From positions 3,844,001-3,908,000 of the forward strand of contig NZ_OZ245846.1 of NCBI RefSeq assembly GCF_965228935.1: 64,000 nt of DNA. The letters are read 5' to 3'. Below the pieces are notes generated by a model, which worked only from the letters and a program-made list of their open reading frames with translations, ran no database searches and was not told the origin of the DNA. Numbering within the stretch: position 1 is the first letter of the stretch; each line of letters starts with the position of its first letter. Origin of the DNA: Ulvibacterium sp965228935 (GTDB lineage Bacteria; Bacteroidota; Bacteroidia; Flavobacteriales; Flavobacteriaceae). A program made the translations under genes and the position numbers. Below, piece by piece: positions 45,626 to 55,145 of this stretch.

Positions 45626-46386
45626 TATTCCGTGAAGTTTTTAAGTTAATTTGTATTAGTAGTTCTCTTACGCCAATAGTGTTACTATTTTTGTTATACG
45701 ATGCAATTTGGTGCATTGTTCTTAAATCTTCTTTTTTTTTTCGATAAAGTGTATAAATAATTGGAGGATATAGCCAAATATGTGTGTTTTATAACAAAAT
45801 GGCACAAATTTTATTTGACATAATATAAATTATGATACAGATTTGTTTGTACTTTTTCTGATTCAACCTTTTAGCTGTAGGTCATAATTCTATTATGTAA
45901 AATATCCCTCGCCAGTATTCTTTTTATTCAGCGTAGCAACAGGGTCATCAACCTTTTTAACCTGCCTGCCGGCAGGCAGGTTTACGCTACTAGAAATATT
46001 TTCACACAGAAGAATGTTTATTACAAACTTCGAAATTCGTCAACCCCTGCGAGAAACCTTCAGTCTGTACTCATAATTAGTCGTTATGTAAAATTGCCGC
46101 ACAGCCAATCGCTCGATTGTTTTTTATAAATAAACGCTTAATGGCGTTCATTTCTAAACACAATTTGCCAACGCTTGGCCAGCGCCAAAAAAAGCAAAAC
46201 CTTTTAACTATTTTCAAATACTTGATTTACGAGGAACTTCACAACCATAAATTTTTCACGACCATTGCGTCAATTTGTCGCAAAAGTTTAAAATTTAGCG
46301 GAGCATAAATTTCTAAACACTTGCTACCCTTTGTGTTCCGAACAGACTTTTCTTTAGTCTATTTGACATAATGTAGAGATGTGTGC
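45626..46386. other. 760-base AT-rich gap with palindrome
   Basis: No convincing gene. It holds a perfect 24-base palindrome at 45959-45982 (centre CCTGCCTGCCGGCAGGCAGG) and, near 46140-46330, a cassette-end-like sequence (TTTCTAAACAC twice, GCTTGGCCAGCGCC) reminiscent of the one beside the toxin-antitoxin pair. It marks the left edge of the accessory island. Confidence 0.6.
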
Positions 46387-46821
46387 TTATTTCAAATGCT
46401 CAATTTGATTATGGAAAATATACTCGCCAAGAACTTTCATTCCGTTTGTAAAGACCTTGATTTCCCAATTTGATAAATATGTATGTGGGCTGACATCATG
46501 CCCAAAAAACACAAAATCATCAGGTTTTGCAAGGGTTTTTGAAGGTATCAAGAATATCAACGGTTTCGCATTTTGTATAAAACCTATCAAGGCTACCCAT
46601 AAGTTTTCTTTGGGTTCACCTAGTTTTTCTTTTGGGATTTTTACGCTTTGCAAGGCGATTAAATCAGCCGCTTGTAGATACAATACAGTTTGTTTTCCAT
46701 TAGAATTTTGAACCAAGAAATCAACCCCTTCCCTCGCATTTTTGGCTGGGTAGATTTCAAGCCCTGCATTGGTCATTTCCGACCTTAACGTATTTTCTGC
46801 TTGGCTTTGGAAATCTTGCAT
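46387..46821 (-). CDS. Unknown protein, possible nuclease-like fold
   Basis: 144 residues without signal peptide. The middle, EGVDFLVQNSNGKQTVLYLQ (about residues 27-46), has the beta-hairpin spacing seen in PD-(D/E)XK-like domains, with Asp in the right place but Gln where the lysine is expected, so a nuclease function is doubtful. It lies in the accessory island and is flanked by AT-rich gaps. Confidence 0.5.
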   Translation of the reverse strand: MQDFQSQAENTLRSEMTNAGLEIYPAKNAREGVDFLVQNSNGKQTVLYLQAADLIALQSVKIPKEKLGEPKENLWVALIGFIQNAKPLIFLIPSKTLAKPDDFVFFGHDVSPHTYLSNWEIKVFTNGMKVLGEYIFHNQIEHLK

Positions 46822-47097
46822 GTAGCGAAGGTATCTTTTCTTTTTTTCTTGATAAAAAAAGAAACAAAAAAATCAAGGCTTACAGATAACTTTGGAAACA
46901 ATGTACGGGTCGGTCGCTAAATTTTAGGATCCACGCTGACCCTTAAGACCGATTTGAAGTTATAGAAACATTTTGCAGATTAACAGAAATAGTAACACAC
47001 CCCCTAAAATTTTTAACGCTCCTCTCCCCTATTGTTTTCGCCAAAGTTCTCTTAGGCCGTTTACCTCTCGAATGTTAACAAATCGTATCTTTGGGAT

Positions 47098-47718
47098 ATG
47101 AACGTACGACTGACCAAGGAGCAGAAAATAAAAGTGCTCAATTCAACCGATATCTATGCAATTATGCAGCAGATTTTGCTACGGGAAAACAAAATCCGTA
47201 GAAATCAGGAGCATTTTTGGGTCGTTGGTCTTGACAATGAACATAAGATACTTTTCATTGAACTCATAGGTCTTGGTGCGGTAAACCGTGTGAATGCCGA
47301 CCCGCCCGATGTGTTTCGCATGGCCATCTATAAACTGGCCGTAAAACTGATTCTCGTACATAACCACCCCAGTGGTTCCACCGACCTTTCAAAAGGCGAC
47401 AACGAGTTTACCGACCGTATGCTTAAAGTGGGTAAATTGATCAATATCGAGGTGCTCGACCATCTTATCATTACTGAAAAAAGCTATGTCAGTCTAGCCG
47501 ACATGGGTGTTATGGACAAACTCAAAAAATCGGGTCTATTTGAAATTATGGGCCCCGAAAAAAAGGAGTTGGAACAATGGAAAATCGATATTGAGAAAAA
47601 GCGGGCAGAAAAGCAAAAAGCTTTGGATATTGCAAAATCCTTAAAAGCTAGCGGAATGTCTGACGCCGATATCAAAAAGCATACTGGATTGACTAGTTCG
47701 GCGATTAAAAAGTTATAG
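47098..47718 (+). CDS. JAB/RadC-like protein (JAMM domain)
   Basis: 206 residues, with the JAMM metal motif HNHPSGSTDLSKGD (His88, His90, Asp101) and the RadC-type VLDHLIITEKSYVSLADMG. Bacterial RadC/JAB proteins are often found on mobile elements and have no settled function. A TATCTTTG -7 box (47086-47093) ends four bases before the ATG, so a leaderless message is possible. The C-terminal quarter is Lys-rich and ends in an HTH-like helix pair (GMSDADIKKHTGLTSSAIKK). It stands beside the SIR2-HerA operon in the accessory island. Confidence 0.85.
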   Translation: MNVRLTKEQKIKVLNSTDIYAIMQQILLRENKIRRNQEHFWVVGLDNEHKILFIELIGLGAVNRVNADPPDVFRMAIYKLAVKLILVHNHPSGSTDLSKGDNEFTDRMLKVGKLINIEVLDHLIITEKSYVSLADMGVMDKLKKSGLFEIMGPEKKELEQWKIDIEKKRAEKQKALDIAKSLKASGMSDADIKKHTGLTSSAIKKL

Positions 47719-47757
47719 TCCACTATTCCACTGTATTAGCCAAAATTTTCATGGATC

Positions 47758-48864
47758 TTACCCAAAGGAAATTTCGGCTCCCGGAGAAGGGAAAAGGAAT
47801 TCATGAGGAATATAGAATTGTTTGGTGTTTAATTTTTCTAGTTTTACATCAGCCGAATTACTAAATAAAGATTCGATAATATCAATATTTGCAAAAGGGT
47901 CTTGGTAAATTATGTCATGATATCCAGTTTCTTCAAATGCATTGATTAAAATACTATCAAGCCTTCGATTAAAGGAGGGAAATGAATACCCGATAATAAT
48001 CAAAATATCCGTTTCGCTCATGACCTTTTTAGCCATTTCTATGGAATTTGAATCAGCTTCCCATGCATATTTAATACATTCAGTATAATCAGGATTTGGC
48101 CTTTTGAATTGAGAGTAGTTTTCTAGTAACTGAAGTAAATATTCTTCGATATTGTCAGCAGAATCATCTTCGACTATCGGGTAGATTTTCTTTTCATGTT
48201 TAAAAACTCCTCTAAACCCATTTAGATGAATCACATCTAAGGTCTTATCTGAATCAAGTTGAGGCAGAAAACTTAGGCCAGAATTTATATCTTCAAGCTT
48301 GTTTTTTTTGTTTTGCAAAAATGAACTATAAGCCATTTCGACCTGTAAATCATAGTTCCAAGTTATGAAGGACACTAAATCATTCAGTTTAGGTCTTGAT
48401 TCATTTTTTTCTAATAAAACAGAGAGCAAACTATAATACCTTTTATCAATTTGAGAAAAGAAACTTGTTTTATTAATATTTTGACCTAAGTGTAAATATT
48501 TTTCCCATAAATCAAAATAAACGCTTAGGCAATATTTTAGCTCGTTCAATTGTGGTTTGTCATCTAGTAAATGTAAACGCCTAGCATAAATATCAATCGA
48601 ACCATATTCAATAGCTAATTCACCATACTTTTCTAATTTCTTAGCAAAGTTTATTAATGTTTCATTTTGATATAAAGCTTTTAACCTATTGTTTCTTTGA
48701 AGATTGGAGGAGTTTATACGGTCAAGCACTCGCTTTGCAACCACAATCATTGAACTACCTTGTTCTGACCATATAGGTAGAGCATTATAACTTGCTCCTG
48801 CACCTAAATAATAAGTGATTTTTAATCCTTCGGCAGAATTATATTTTGAATGGCGCAAGCTCAT
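47758..48864 (-). CDS. SIR2-like NADase-type protein (third gene of the operon)
   Basis: A 368-residue protein with a SIR2-type nucleotide fold: LGAGASYN (residues 20-27), FITWNYDLQVEM (the Thr-x-Asn-x-Asp site) and VIHLNG (His), then ILIIIGYSFPSFNRRLD typical of SIR2-like defence proteins. Such domains hydrolyse NAD+ in anti-phage systems. It follows the HerA gene by four bases, on the same strand, so it is the end of an operon of SIR2-like, HerA-like and SIR2-like genes. Confidence 0.8.
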   Translation of the reverse strand: MSLRHSKYNSAEGLKITYYLGAGASYNALPIWSEQGSSMIVVAKRVLDRINSSNLQRNNRLKALYQNETLINFAKKLEKYGELAIEYGSIDIYARRLHLLDDKPQLNELKYCLSVYFDLWEKYLHLGQNINKTSFFSQIDKRYYSLLSVLLEKNESRPKLNDLVSFITWNYDLQVEMAYSSFLQNKKNKLEDINSGLSFLPQLDSDKTLDVIHLNGFRGVFKHEKKIYPIVEDDSADNIEEYLLQLLENYSQFKRPNPDYTECIKYAWEADSNSIEMAKKVMSETDILIIIGYSFPSFNRRLDSILINAFEETGYHDIIYQDPFANIDIIESLFSNSADVKLEKLNTKQFYIPHEFLFPSPGAEISFG

Positions 48865-48868
48865 TATT

Positions 48869-50749
48869 TCAATTCTCTTTTTTGATAAACCATGCTTCTT
48901 CTAGGTTAATTGTTTCACTTTTAGGTTGTTTATCATCATCTAACAAAATGACATCGACCTTAACGGGAATATCCGAGGATTGGCCCGCAACAAAACAACT
49001 TCCAACTGGTAGTAAGGGAATTGACTCGAAAGACAATTTGTCGAGGTAAGCTACTGTTTTTTGAATTGCATTAATGTCATGATTGTTTATCAATCTATGA
49101 ATAAAATAGTTATGCAATTGAGAAATAATGGTAGGCGAAATATCATAAGGTCTCTGACTTGAAATTGTTAGAAATGTACTGAATTTCCTCCCTTCTTTTA
49201 TTATTTCTTCAAAAGTTTCTAGTCGATAATCTTTCCAAGTTTCACTTTCTCTTTCCGAAGTAGAAGACAATATATTATGAGCTTCATCTATTATAATATG
49301 TAAAGAATTGTCTTTAAACTCTCCCTTTTCTTTATGCTCGTCGTAAAGTTGTTTTGAAATGATTAAAGGCAATGTCTTTTTCATTTCCAAATTGGCATCA
49401 CTTAAGTTTACAATTTCTAGATTTTTATATTCTTTTTTCTCTGCATCGTCAATCGTTATCAACTTTTCAAGGGTATCAAATTTTTTAATCATTCTACCAA
49501 TCAAGGGTCTTATATGCTCCTGATTTGAATAGCCATTGGTTATCTCATAAAAATATTGTGAAAGAATTTTAAACTTTATTTTTCCAAACTTTGATGGATT
49601 TATATGAATTTGATCAATATTTGGAAAAGCGGCGTCAAGTACGCCTTGTAAATCATCATTAGACCATTTAGTACCAATATAATATGTTACACTATTAGAA
49701 TGGTATTTAAGCTCTCCTCCCTCTATTTTTAGCAATATTTTTTCACTGATATAACCCAGCTCGTCATCTGGAGTTTCTAATCTTTTCAGGTGTTCAAAAA
49801 TTTCACTAAATATATTTACCTGTAAATTAGGGTCAGCTTTTTGAATTATGTCCTTCAATAATTTATTAATGTTTTCCCTTGACCGGTTATCAAAATCTTC
49901 ATCATAAAAACTGCTTCGAAGAGCTCTGCTCAAAAAAGGTCTTTGTGTTTTTTCCGTAGCCTCCAATAGAACAGAAATAACCTCGAGGGTCTCAATATTT
50001 GATTGTTTTATGAAATATTTATCTCCTTGATTATTTCTTGTGGATAAATTGTAAATGTTTTTGTCATCCGTAATTAATTCAGGGCGAACATATTCCCCAT
50101 TAAAATCGATTAACAAAAAATGAGACTTCTTCTTAAAATTTAAAGAATCTTGAGATTTTAAGAATAACTCGGAATAAATTTTAGCCAGAGTATTAGATTT
50201 TCCACTGCCTGTATTTCCAAAAATTCCAATATGACTGGCGAATAATTTCTTTATACTCAGTCTTATCGGTTGTAGAGGTTCCTCCGTTAGGTAACCTAAT
50301 AAAATAGTTCTATCATCTGTATCATAAAATTGATGAAGTCGATTAAATTCATCCTTATCAATTAGATAACATTCATTGTCGATTAGAGGCATCTCCTTGA
50401 TGCCTTGTTTAAACTGACCTTTTTCAAAACTACCAAACAATACAACGTCAAGGAATCTTGATATTTTTAATTCCTCTTTTTGATACTCCTTATTAAATAA
50501 TTTTTCTCTAGTTATATACTCTCCTTCTACCTTACCAATTATTTCGGTAAAACCCTTTGTGATTTTCACGTAGCTTCCAACCGCCACATTTTTAATGGTC
50601 GCACCGTTATATGAAATGTGAGATAAGTTTTTATCCTTTTTAACCTCTATTTCAACCTTCCGTCCTTTTACAGATGAAACCTTACCAATTATAAAAATGG
50701 ACTCTTTTAAAAGAACTTGATTTATACTGTTTGAATTATTTATGAGCAT
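48869..50749 (-). CDS. HerA/VirB4-like ATPase of the SIR2-HerA system
   Basis: A 626-residue hexameric-helicase-type ATPase: an N-terminal beta-barrel (HAS domain-like, residues 15-70), Walker A GNTGSGKS (178-185), Walker B IIIDEAHN, and a C-terminal SSQRPYDISPTIISQ, as in HerA helicases. HerA partners with nucleases or SIR2 proteins in defence. The start overlaps the end of the upstream SIR2-like gene by 14 bases. In the characterised SIR2-HerA (Nezha) system, the SIR2 and HerA proteins form a large complex that depletes NAD+ on infection. Confidence 0.88.
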   Translation of the reverse strand: MLINNSNSINQVLLKESIFIIGKVSSVKGRKVEIEVKKDKNLSHISYNGATIKNVAVGSYVKITKGFTEIIGKVEGEYITREKLFNKEYQKEELKISRFLDVVLFGSFEKGQFKQGIKEMPLIDNECYLIDKDEFNRLHQFYDTDDRTILLGYLTEEPLQPIRLSIKKLFASHIGIFGNTGSGKSNTLAKIYSELFLKSQDSLNFKKKSHFLLIDFNGEYVRPELITDDKNIYNLSTRNNQGDKYFIKQSNIETLEVISVLLEATEKTQRPFLSRALRSSFYDEDFDNRSRENINKLLKDIIQKADPNLQVNIFSEIFEHLKRLETPDDELGYISEKILLKIEGGELKYHSNSVTYYIGTKWSNDDLQGVLDAAFPNIDQIHINPSKFGKIKFKILSQYFYEITNGYSNQEHIRPLIGRMIKKFDTLEKLITIDDAEKKEYKNLEIVNLSDANLEMKKTLPLIISKQLYDEHKEKGEFKDNSLHIIIDEAHNILSSTSERESETWKDYRLETFEEIIKEGRKFSTFLTISSQRPYDISPTIISQLHNYFIHRLINNHDINAIQKTVAYLDKLSFESIPLLPVGSCFVAGQSSDIPVKVDVILLDDDKQPKSETINLEEAWFIKKEN

Positions 50750-51746
50750 TCTCTATTATTTTATCTAATACGTTCTCAGTAAAATATTCCAGTGTGAACT
50801 TAGCATCTTCCGCGTCCGGTGTATAAATATGTATGTTTGGGTTTAGCCCAACCTCCATTTTAGCTTCCATTTTTTCTTCACTGCCTTTGGAACAGCAAAC
50901 AAAAATTCTCAACGTTGGATTGGACTTCGCTGCTCGTAAGGTAATTTGCCTGATATGCCTGTCCTCCATAGAAAAACCCAATACAAATAGTAATGCATTT
51001 TCTTTTTCTAATTCGCTTGAATACAATCTTAGCAATTCGGAATAGTAGACTACCAAAACACTTTCAAGGTGTTTTGCGTCTTCTGGATTCACCACAAGAA
51101 TGTCATTATACTTTTGGATAAACTCTTCTCCATTTAATCCAATCAAACTATCGTCAATATGACTTAAATCCGAAGAAAGCAGTATTTTGTCTCGTAGCTT
51201 ATTATATTTCCACGTCAGCGAGCCATGTATTTTTATAAGGTTAAAAACAGGTATTTCTGAAGTATGGTCGAAATGTAAACTCCTTTGATTGATTGATTTT
51301 TTAAAATTTTCAAGCCCAAAAACAGGAGTAAATCTACCTGAAAAACCATCGTTGTAATCAAATTGCAAGGATTCTAAAACAGTTTCTAGCAAAACGTCGA
51401 TGTTAGTTGAGAAAATATTAGCCTGCTTGGATAAAATAGTTGATTTCCTCTTTAATAATGTTGAACATAAAGTTTTACAAAATGACTGATACGACTTTTT
51501 TGTTTTTTGATAACTAGCATCTGTGTCTAACTCATTCTTACAGACCTTTATGTTGGGCAACATAACATTATTGAGATATTCTTTATAGTAAACTTCTTTT
51601 TCCTCTAAAGTATTCGCTGCATTGAGATTTTTTTCAATATCGTTTAAGACTGGTAAAAACGGTCTTGAAACTCCAGAACCAATTAGAAAATTTATCTTTG
51701 AACTCTGTACTATTTCTGATAATTCATTTAAGTCTATACCTTCCAT
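50736..51746 (-). CDS. SIR2-like NADase-type protein (first gene of the operon)
   Basis: A 336-residue SIR2-fold protein: FLIGSGVSRPF (residues 20-30, GSGVS loop), FSTNIDVLLETVL (Thr-x-Asn-x-Asp site) and LIKIHGSLTWKY (His-Gly), then LLFVLGFSMEDRHIRQI. All main catalytic positions of SIR2-like NADases are present. It lies upstream of the HerA gene with a 14-base overlap. It differs from the other SIR2-like protein at 47758-48864 in both ends, so they are not recent duplicates. Confidence 0.82.
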   Translation of the reverse strand: MEGIDLNELSEIVQSSKINFLIGSGVSRPFLPVLNDIEKNLNAANTLEEKEVYYKEYLNNVMLPNIKVCKNELDTDASYQKTKKSYQSFCKTLCSTLLKRKSTILSKQANIFSTNIDVLLETVLESLQFDYNDGFSGRFTPVFGLENFKKSINQRSLHFDHTSEIPVFNLIKIHGSLTWKYNKLRDKILLSSDLSHIDDSLIGLNGEEFIQKYNDILVVNPEDAKHLESVLVVYYSELLRLYSSELEKENALLFVLGFSMEDRHIRQITLRAAKSNPTLRIFVCCSKGSEEKMEAKMEVGLNPNIHIYTPDAEDAKFTLEYFTENVLDKIIENAHK

Positions 51747-51817
51747 TTTTTTACGGTTTTACTGCCAGCCTAATTACTTATTCGAAATCGTTTTTTTAAA
51801 CTTTTTTTATCAAAATT

Positions 51818-52465
51818 TCATTTGGTTTTAATTGACCTTCTATAAAGATTTATCTCACGTTCTTTGAACCTTCCTCTTCCTTTACCAAAAAACATTTGAT
51901 AGCTTATATAAACAGTAATAGTTAATGGAAATAAAATTTTATAATCAATTTCTCCCGAAAAATCTAGATGACTATTGTACAATTGGGATAGCAGATTCAA
52001 TCCCCACATTAAAGTAAAAAAGAGACTAATCAATTCATTTATTTTTGAAACACTAAAAGTTTTATTGGTTGTTACAGTCTTATACAATTTACCAACTACC
52101 ATATCTTCTAAAATATCTACGACTTGTTCCCAGTGACGCTGCCACGACTTACTGCCCTTGTTTATCAAATGCCAACCTAGAGAAGTTATAAACCCAAGGC
52201 AATTGACGTAAAAAAGTGAGTGCAGTTTTTCGTCAAAGTAATTTGTAGATAAGATTGTAAAATAACCTGCTAAGGCCACGGCTTGGAACGCCCAAAAATA
52301 TACTGCCCTTTTCCAGTAAAGTTCTATTTCAAATTTTCTAGAATCCCAAGCAAGATTAAATACCTCTTTTTGCTCTTCTTGTTTGAGGTCTTTAAAATCC
52401 CTTAGGTCTTTTAGAAATTCTTTTTTATTAATCGGTCTTGGGTCAGCCTCTTTAGTTGTTTCCAA
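51818..52465 (-). CDS. Four-helix membrane protein, possibly RipA-like
   Basis: 215 residues: an N-terminal charged helix (KEFLKDLRDFKDLKQEEQ), then about four membrane helices (RAVYFWAFQAVALAGYFTIL, LFYVNCLGFITSLGWHLI, ISLFFTLMWGLNLLSQL, ILFPLTITVYISYQMFF) separated by a conserved-looking WQRHWEQVVDILEDM. The layout recalls the RipA-type octameric membrane family, though this is from memory of the pattern. It is 71 bases upstream of the SIR2-like gene on the same strand and may be part of the same defence unit. Confidence 0.55.
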   Translation of the reverse strand: METTKEADPRPINKKEFLKDLRDFKDLKQEEQKEVFNLAWDSRKFEIELYWKRAVYFWAFQAVALAGYFTILSTNYFDEKLHSLFYVNCLGFITSLGWHLINKGSKSWQRHWEQVVDILEDMVVGKLYKTVTTNKTFSVSKINELISLFFTLMWGLNLLSQLYNSHLDFSGEIDYKILFPLTITVYISYQMFFGKGRGRFKEREINLYRRSIKTK

Positions 52466-52668
52466 TATTCACTTTTTTATTTATATGAAGAAGTTCTAGA
52501 TATATCAAGGAAAATATCTAGTAGCTTTTGCTTGAAAATTTAGGATGATTTATTGTTCAAGCTCGTATTCCAAATGTAGTTAATTTTAACAAGTGATTAA
52601 TTACGGAAATCCACAAGAATATATGGAAATGTAGTATTATAATTGCAAAATTCTTTTTCTACCATTTA

Positions 52669-53832
52669 ATGACCCCATCAGAAAGATTTGTATACGATTT
52701 ATGCCAAAAGTCTTTTCTACCCTTTTGGAGCTTTCCCAACCCAATTGGCAAGAAGAATAAAGAACTATGTGATGTTTTGGTAGTTTGCGATAAGTATATC
52801 ATTATTATTTCAGTAAAAGACATCAGTGTCTCGAATGATAGTGAAGATGAAGTACAATACAAAAGATGGGTGAAAAAAGCAGTCCACGATTCTGCAAAGC
52901 AAGCAAATGGAGCAGCAAGATTTATTGAGGATAAAACTGAAATTCTTGCAAAAGACAGAAGTACACATATAAAATTACCCTCTAAAAAGTCGAGAAAAGT
53001 ATTTAAAATAGCTGTTGCATTTGGAAGCCCTAAAAAATTTCCATTGCCAATGGGCAATTTTGAAAATGGATTTGTTCATGTTTTTGACGAGGAATCGACA
53101 ATAACGATTATAAATGAATTAGATACTATAACTGACTTTGTTAATTATCTAGAAGCAAAGGAAAAATTCATTCCAGAAAAATATCTTTTTGCAGCTTCAG
53201 AAGTTGATTTTTTAGCGTTTTATATTGATACACAGTTCGAATTCGACATGGAACCTAATTCTTTTGTTCTCGATTCAGGTTTATGGGAAAGTTATGTACA
53301 ATCATTAGAATATTTGAAGTGGCAGAGTGAAATTCAAGTAAGTTTTTTTTGGGATAGAATGATTAAAAACTTGTACGATTATCATATCACTTTAGAAAAT
53401 GGTACACTAGAAAGAGATAATTTGGAAGAAGCTTTAAAACATATCAATTTAGAAAAAAGAGCTGAAAGGATAGAACTGGGAATGATTCTCGAAAATGCGC
53501 GAAAAGTTGGCGTGAATGCCAGAATGTTGAAAACCCTAGAAGGTAAAAATCATACTTACGTATTTATGCCTTTAAATGAAAAAAATTGGCAGAATAAAAA
53601 ACAGGAACTTATTATGAGGTGTATGGTTGCAAGGCTCGAGAATCCAAATACAGAAAAAATAATTGGTATAGGTGTTGGAAGTGCAGAAAAAGATGGATTG
53701 TGGTATGATTTAGCTTTTTTGGATATACCTGAATTAGATGAAGAATTCATAGCACAAGTAAATGATATTAAGAATGAGTATGGCTACTTTAAAAACCCTA
53801 AATATTCCAATAGTAAAGATATGAGGGAGTAG
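52669..53832 (+). CDS. PD-(D/E)XK nuclease-like protein
   Basis: 387 residues. The N-terminus has the endonuclease-fold pattern: a Glu in TPSERFVYDLC, then ELCDVLVVCDKYIIIISVKD, where Asp and the Val-Lys pair lie in the places of the PD-(D/E)XK catalytic residues. The rest is unrecognised. It is transcribed away from the membrane protein and SIR2-HerA operon, so it is a separate unit in the island. Codon use is as AT-rich as the neighbouring defence genes. Confidence 0.6.
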   Translation: MTPSERFVYDLCQKSFLPFWSFPNPIGKKNKELCDVLVVCDKYIIIISVKDISVSNDSEDEVQYKRWVKKAVHDSAKQANGAARFIEDKTEILAKDRSTHIKLPSKKSRKVFKIAVAFGSPKKFPLPMGNFENGFVHVFDEESTITIINELDTITDFVNYLEAKEKFIPEKYLFAASEVDFLAFYIDTQFEFDMEPNSFVLDSGLWESYVQSLEYLKWQSEIQVSFFWDRMIKNLYDYHITLENGTLERDNLEEALKHINLEKRAERIELGMILENARKVGVNARMLKTLEGKNHTYVFMPLNEKNWQNKKQELIMRCMVARLENPNTEKIIGIGVGSAEKDGLWYDLAFLDIPELDEEFIAQVNDIKNEYGYFKNPKYSNSKDMRE

Positions 53833-54106
53833 AAGTTCCACTCTACCCTTCCACTCCATACACGTTTGGTTTCGTTCCTTAACCAAACAAGTATTCCGTT
53901 GTCTTTTGAAAAGAAACTTTTTGGTAGAAAAATTTAAGGGAATTTTTGGTAGTAAATCTTTGCTTTACCCAAGCAAAGTTACATAACGCTGTACATTATA
54001 GTACAAAAAATAAACTATTCCTAAGAATAGTTCCAACATTAACTCCCTAATAGCCGTAATATAACGTTTAAATGTTCAATTAAACTAATATATTGCCAAT
54101 CTAATT

Positions 54107-54394
54107 TCATTTTGAAAGTATCTTTTGACGATTGGCGTTATATTCCTCAAGTGCCTCGTAAAACTTCTCTTTCGAGAAGATAATTTTAGGAATTTTTCCC
54201 GGTTTCCCTGCAACAAAACAAAGTTTAAATAGTGAAAACACTTTTTTCCTAAAATTTTTGTCGTTTTCCAAATTATCATCGGAATTCCATTCATTTTTGA
54301 AATCGTCCAAATGAGCAGAAGCATGAAAATCTTCTGTTTCACTTAAAGGACTTTCTGCTTCCAAAATGTTTTTGATAATGTTCAAAGAACTCAA
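54107..54394 (-). CDS. Small unknown protein
   Basis: 95 residues, hydrophilic (ESPLSETEDFHASAHLDDFK; FVAGKPGKIPKIIFSKEKFY). No family recognised. It lies between the nuclease-like gene and the toxin-antitoxin pair. Another frame overlaps it but reads less like a protein. Island gaps on both sides (53833-54106 and 54395-54647) hold no gene; the second contains the palindrome AATGAATTCATT at 54400-54411. Confidence 0.45.
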   Translation of the reverse strand: MSSLNIIKNILEAESPLSETEDFHASAHLDDFKNEWNSDDNLENDKNFRKKVFSLFKLCFVAGKPGKIPKIIFSKEKFYEALEEYNANRQKILSK

Positions 54395-54647
54395 TTTTGA
54401 ATGAATTCATTTCATTCAGGCGGGTTGCCGCTCGGCCAACAGCATTTTGCTTTCATAAAAAGTAAATGCCAAAGCATTTATTTTTATACGCAATTACTCA
54501 TGCGGTTTACATTTTATTAAATCGGTATTCGTGAATGCTTCGCACGGCATTTATTTTGGAAGGTGTTGTAGACCTTTTAAAACATGAGCGAGATGGCGCG
54601 TTGGAGAAAGCGCGTAAATTTCCAAGCACTTGCTCACATATATATAT

Positions 54648-55145
54648 TTAAAATAGTTGTTGAACAGTCTTCATAGGTAAAAACATTTTACCACTGTCAG
54701 GAAGCTTTATGAAACCATATTTTGTGTAGAAGTTTTCCGCGTCTTTATCGATTGGATCCACAATGACGGCAAATGACCCAATCTCTTTTGAAATCAAATA
54801 ACTCCTTTTGAGTGCTTCAATTAGGAGTAGTTTTCCAAGACCGTTTCCCTTGAACTTCTTACCAACTGCCAACCTTCCTAATAAAGTTGTTGGAATTGAA
54901 GCGTATGACTTAGGAAGCTTTTTTTTAAAGCTTTCGGGAACCTGTTCAAGAGGAATCCCATTATTTGACAAGGTATAATATCCTTGTACTATTTTATCTT
55001 CCCCAACAAAAACAAAGCAAGCCGATAATTTTCTTTTGACATCTTGGCTTGCTTGTTTCTGAATATAATTGTCGAGCATTTCTTTTCCGCAAGAAAACTC
55101 CTTTTTAATATGAGAACTATCTAAAGTTTCTGTTAGGAAACTCAC
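54648..55145 (-). CDS. GNAT-family toxin of a toxin-antitoxin pair
   Basis: 165 residues of the GNAT acetyltransferase fold: LLGRLAVGKKFKGNGLGKLL is the acetyl-CoA loop, followed by FAVIVDPIDKDAENFYTKYG. Toxins of this group (TacT/AtaT-like) acetylate charged tRNAs and block translation. It overlaps the antitoxin gene by four bases (55142-55145), the usual arrangement. Size and pairing fit a type II toxin; which tRNAs it modifies cannot be told. Confidence 0.85.
   Translation of the reverse strand: MSFLTETLDSSHIKKEFSCGKEMLDNYIQKQASQDVKRKLSACFVFVGEDKIVQGYYTLSNNGIPLEQVPESFKKKLPKSYASIPTTLLGRLAVGKKFKGNGLGKLLLIEALKRSYLISKEIGSFAVIVDPIDKDAENFYTKYGFIKLPDSGKMFLPMKTVQQLF

Noticed and set aside
46117..46308. 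A 63-residue frame in the left island gap
   Set aside because: Low-complexity, no family, and it lies in cassette-end-like sequence; not supported as a gene.
45626..46386. An integron or attC array
   Set aside because: Cassette-end-like words occur, but no integrase and no repeated attC structure can be shown by eye.
54085..54342. A second reverse frame overlapping the 95-residue small unknown
   Set aside because: The 54107-54394 frame has a more balanced, protein-like composition, so this one is taken as its shadow.
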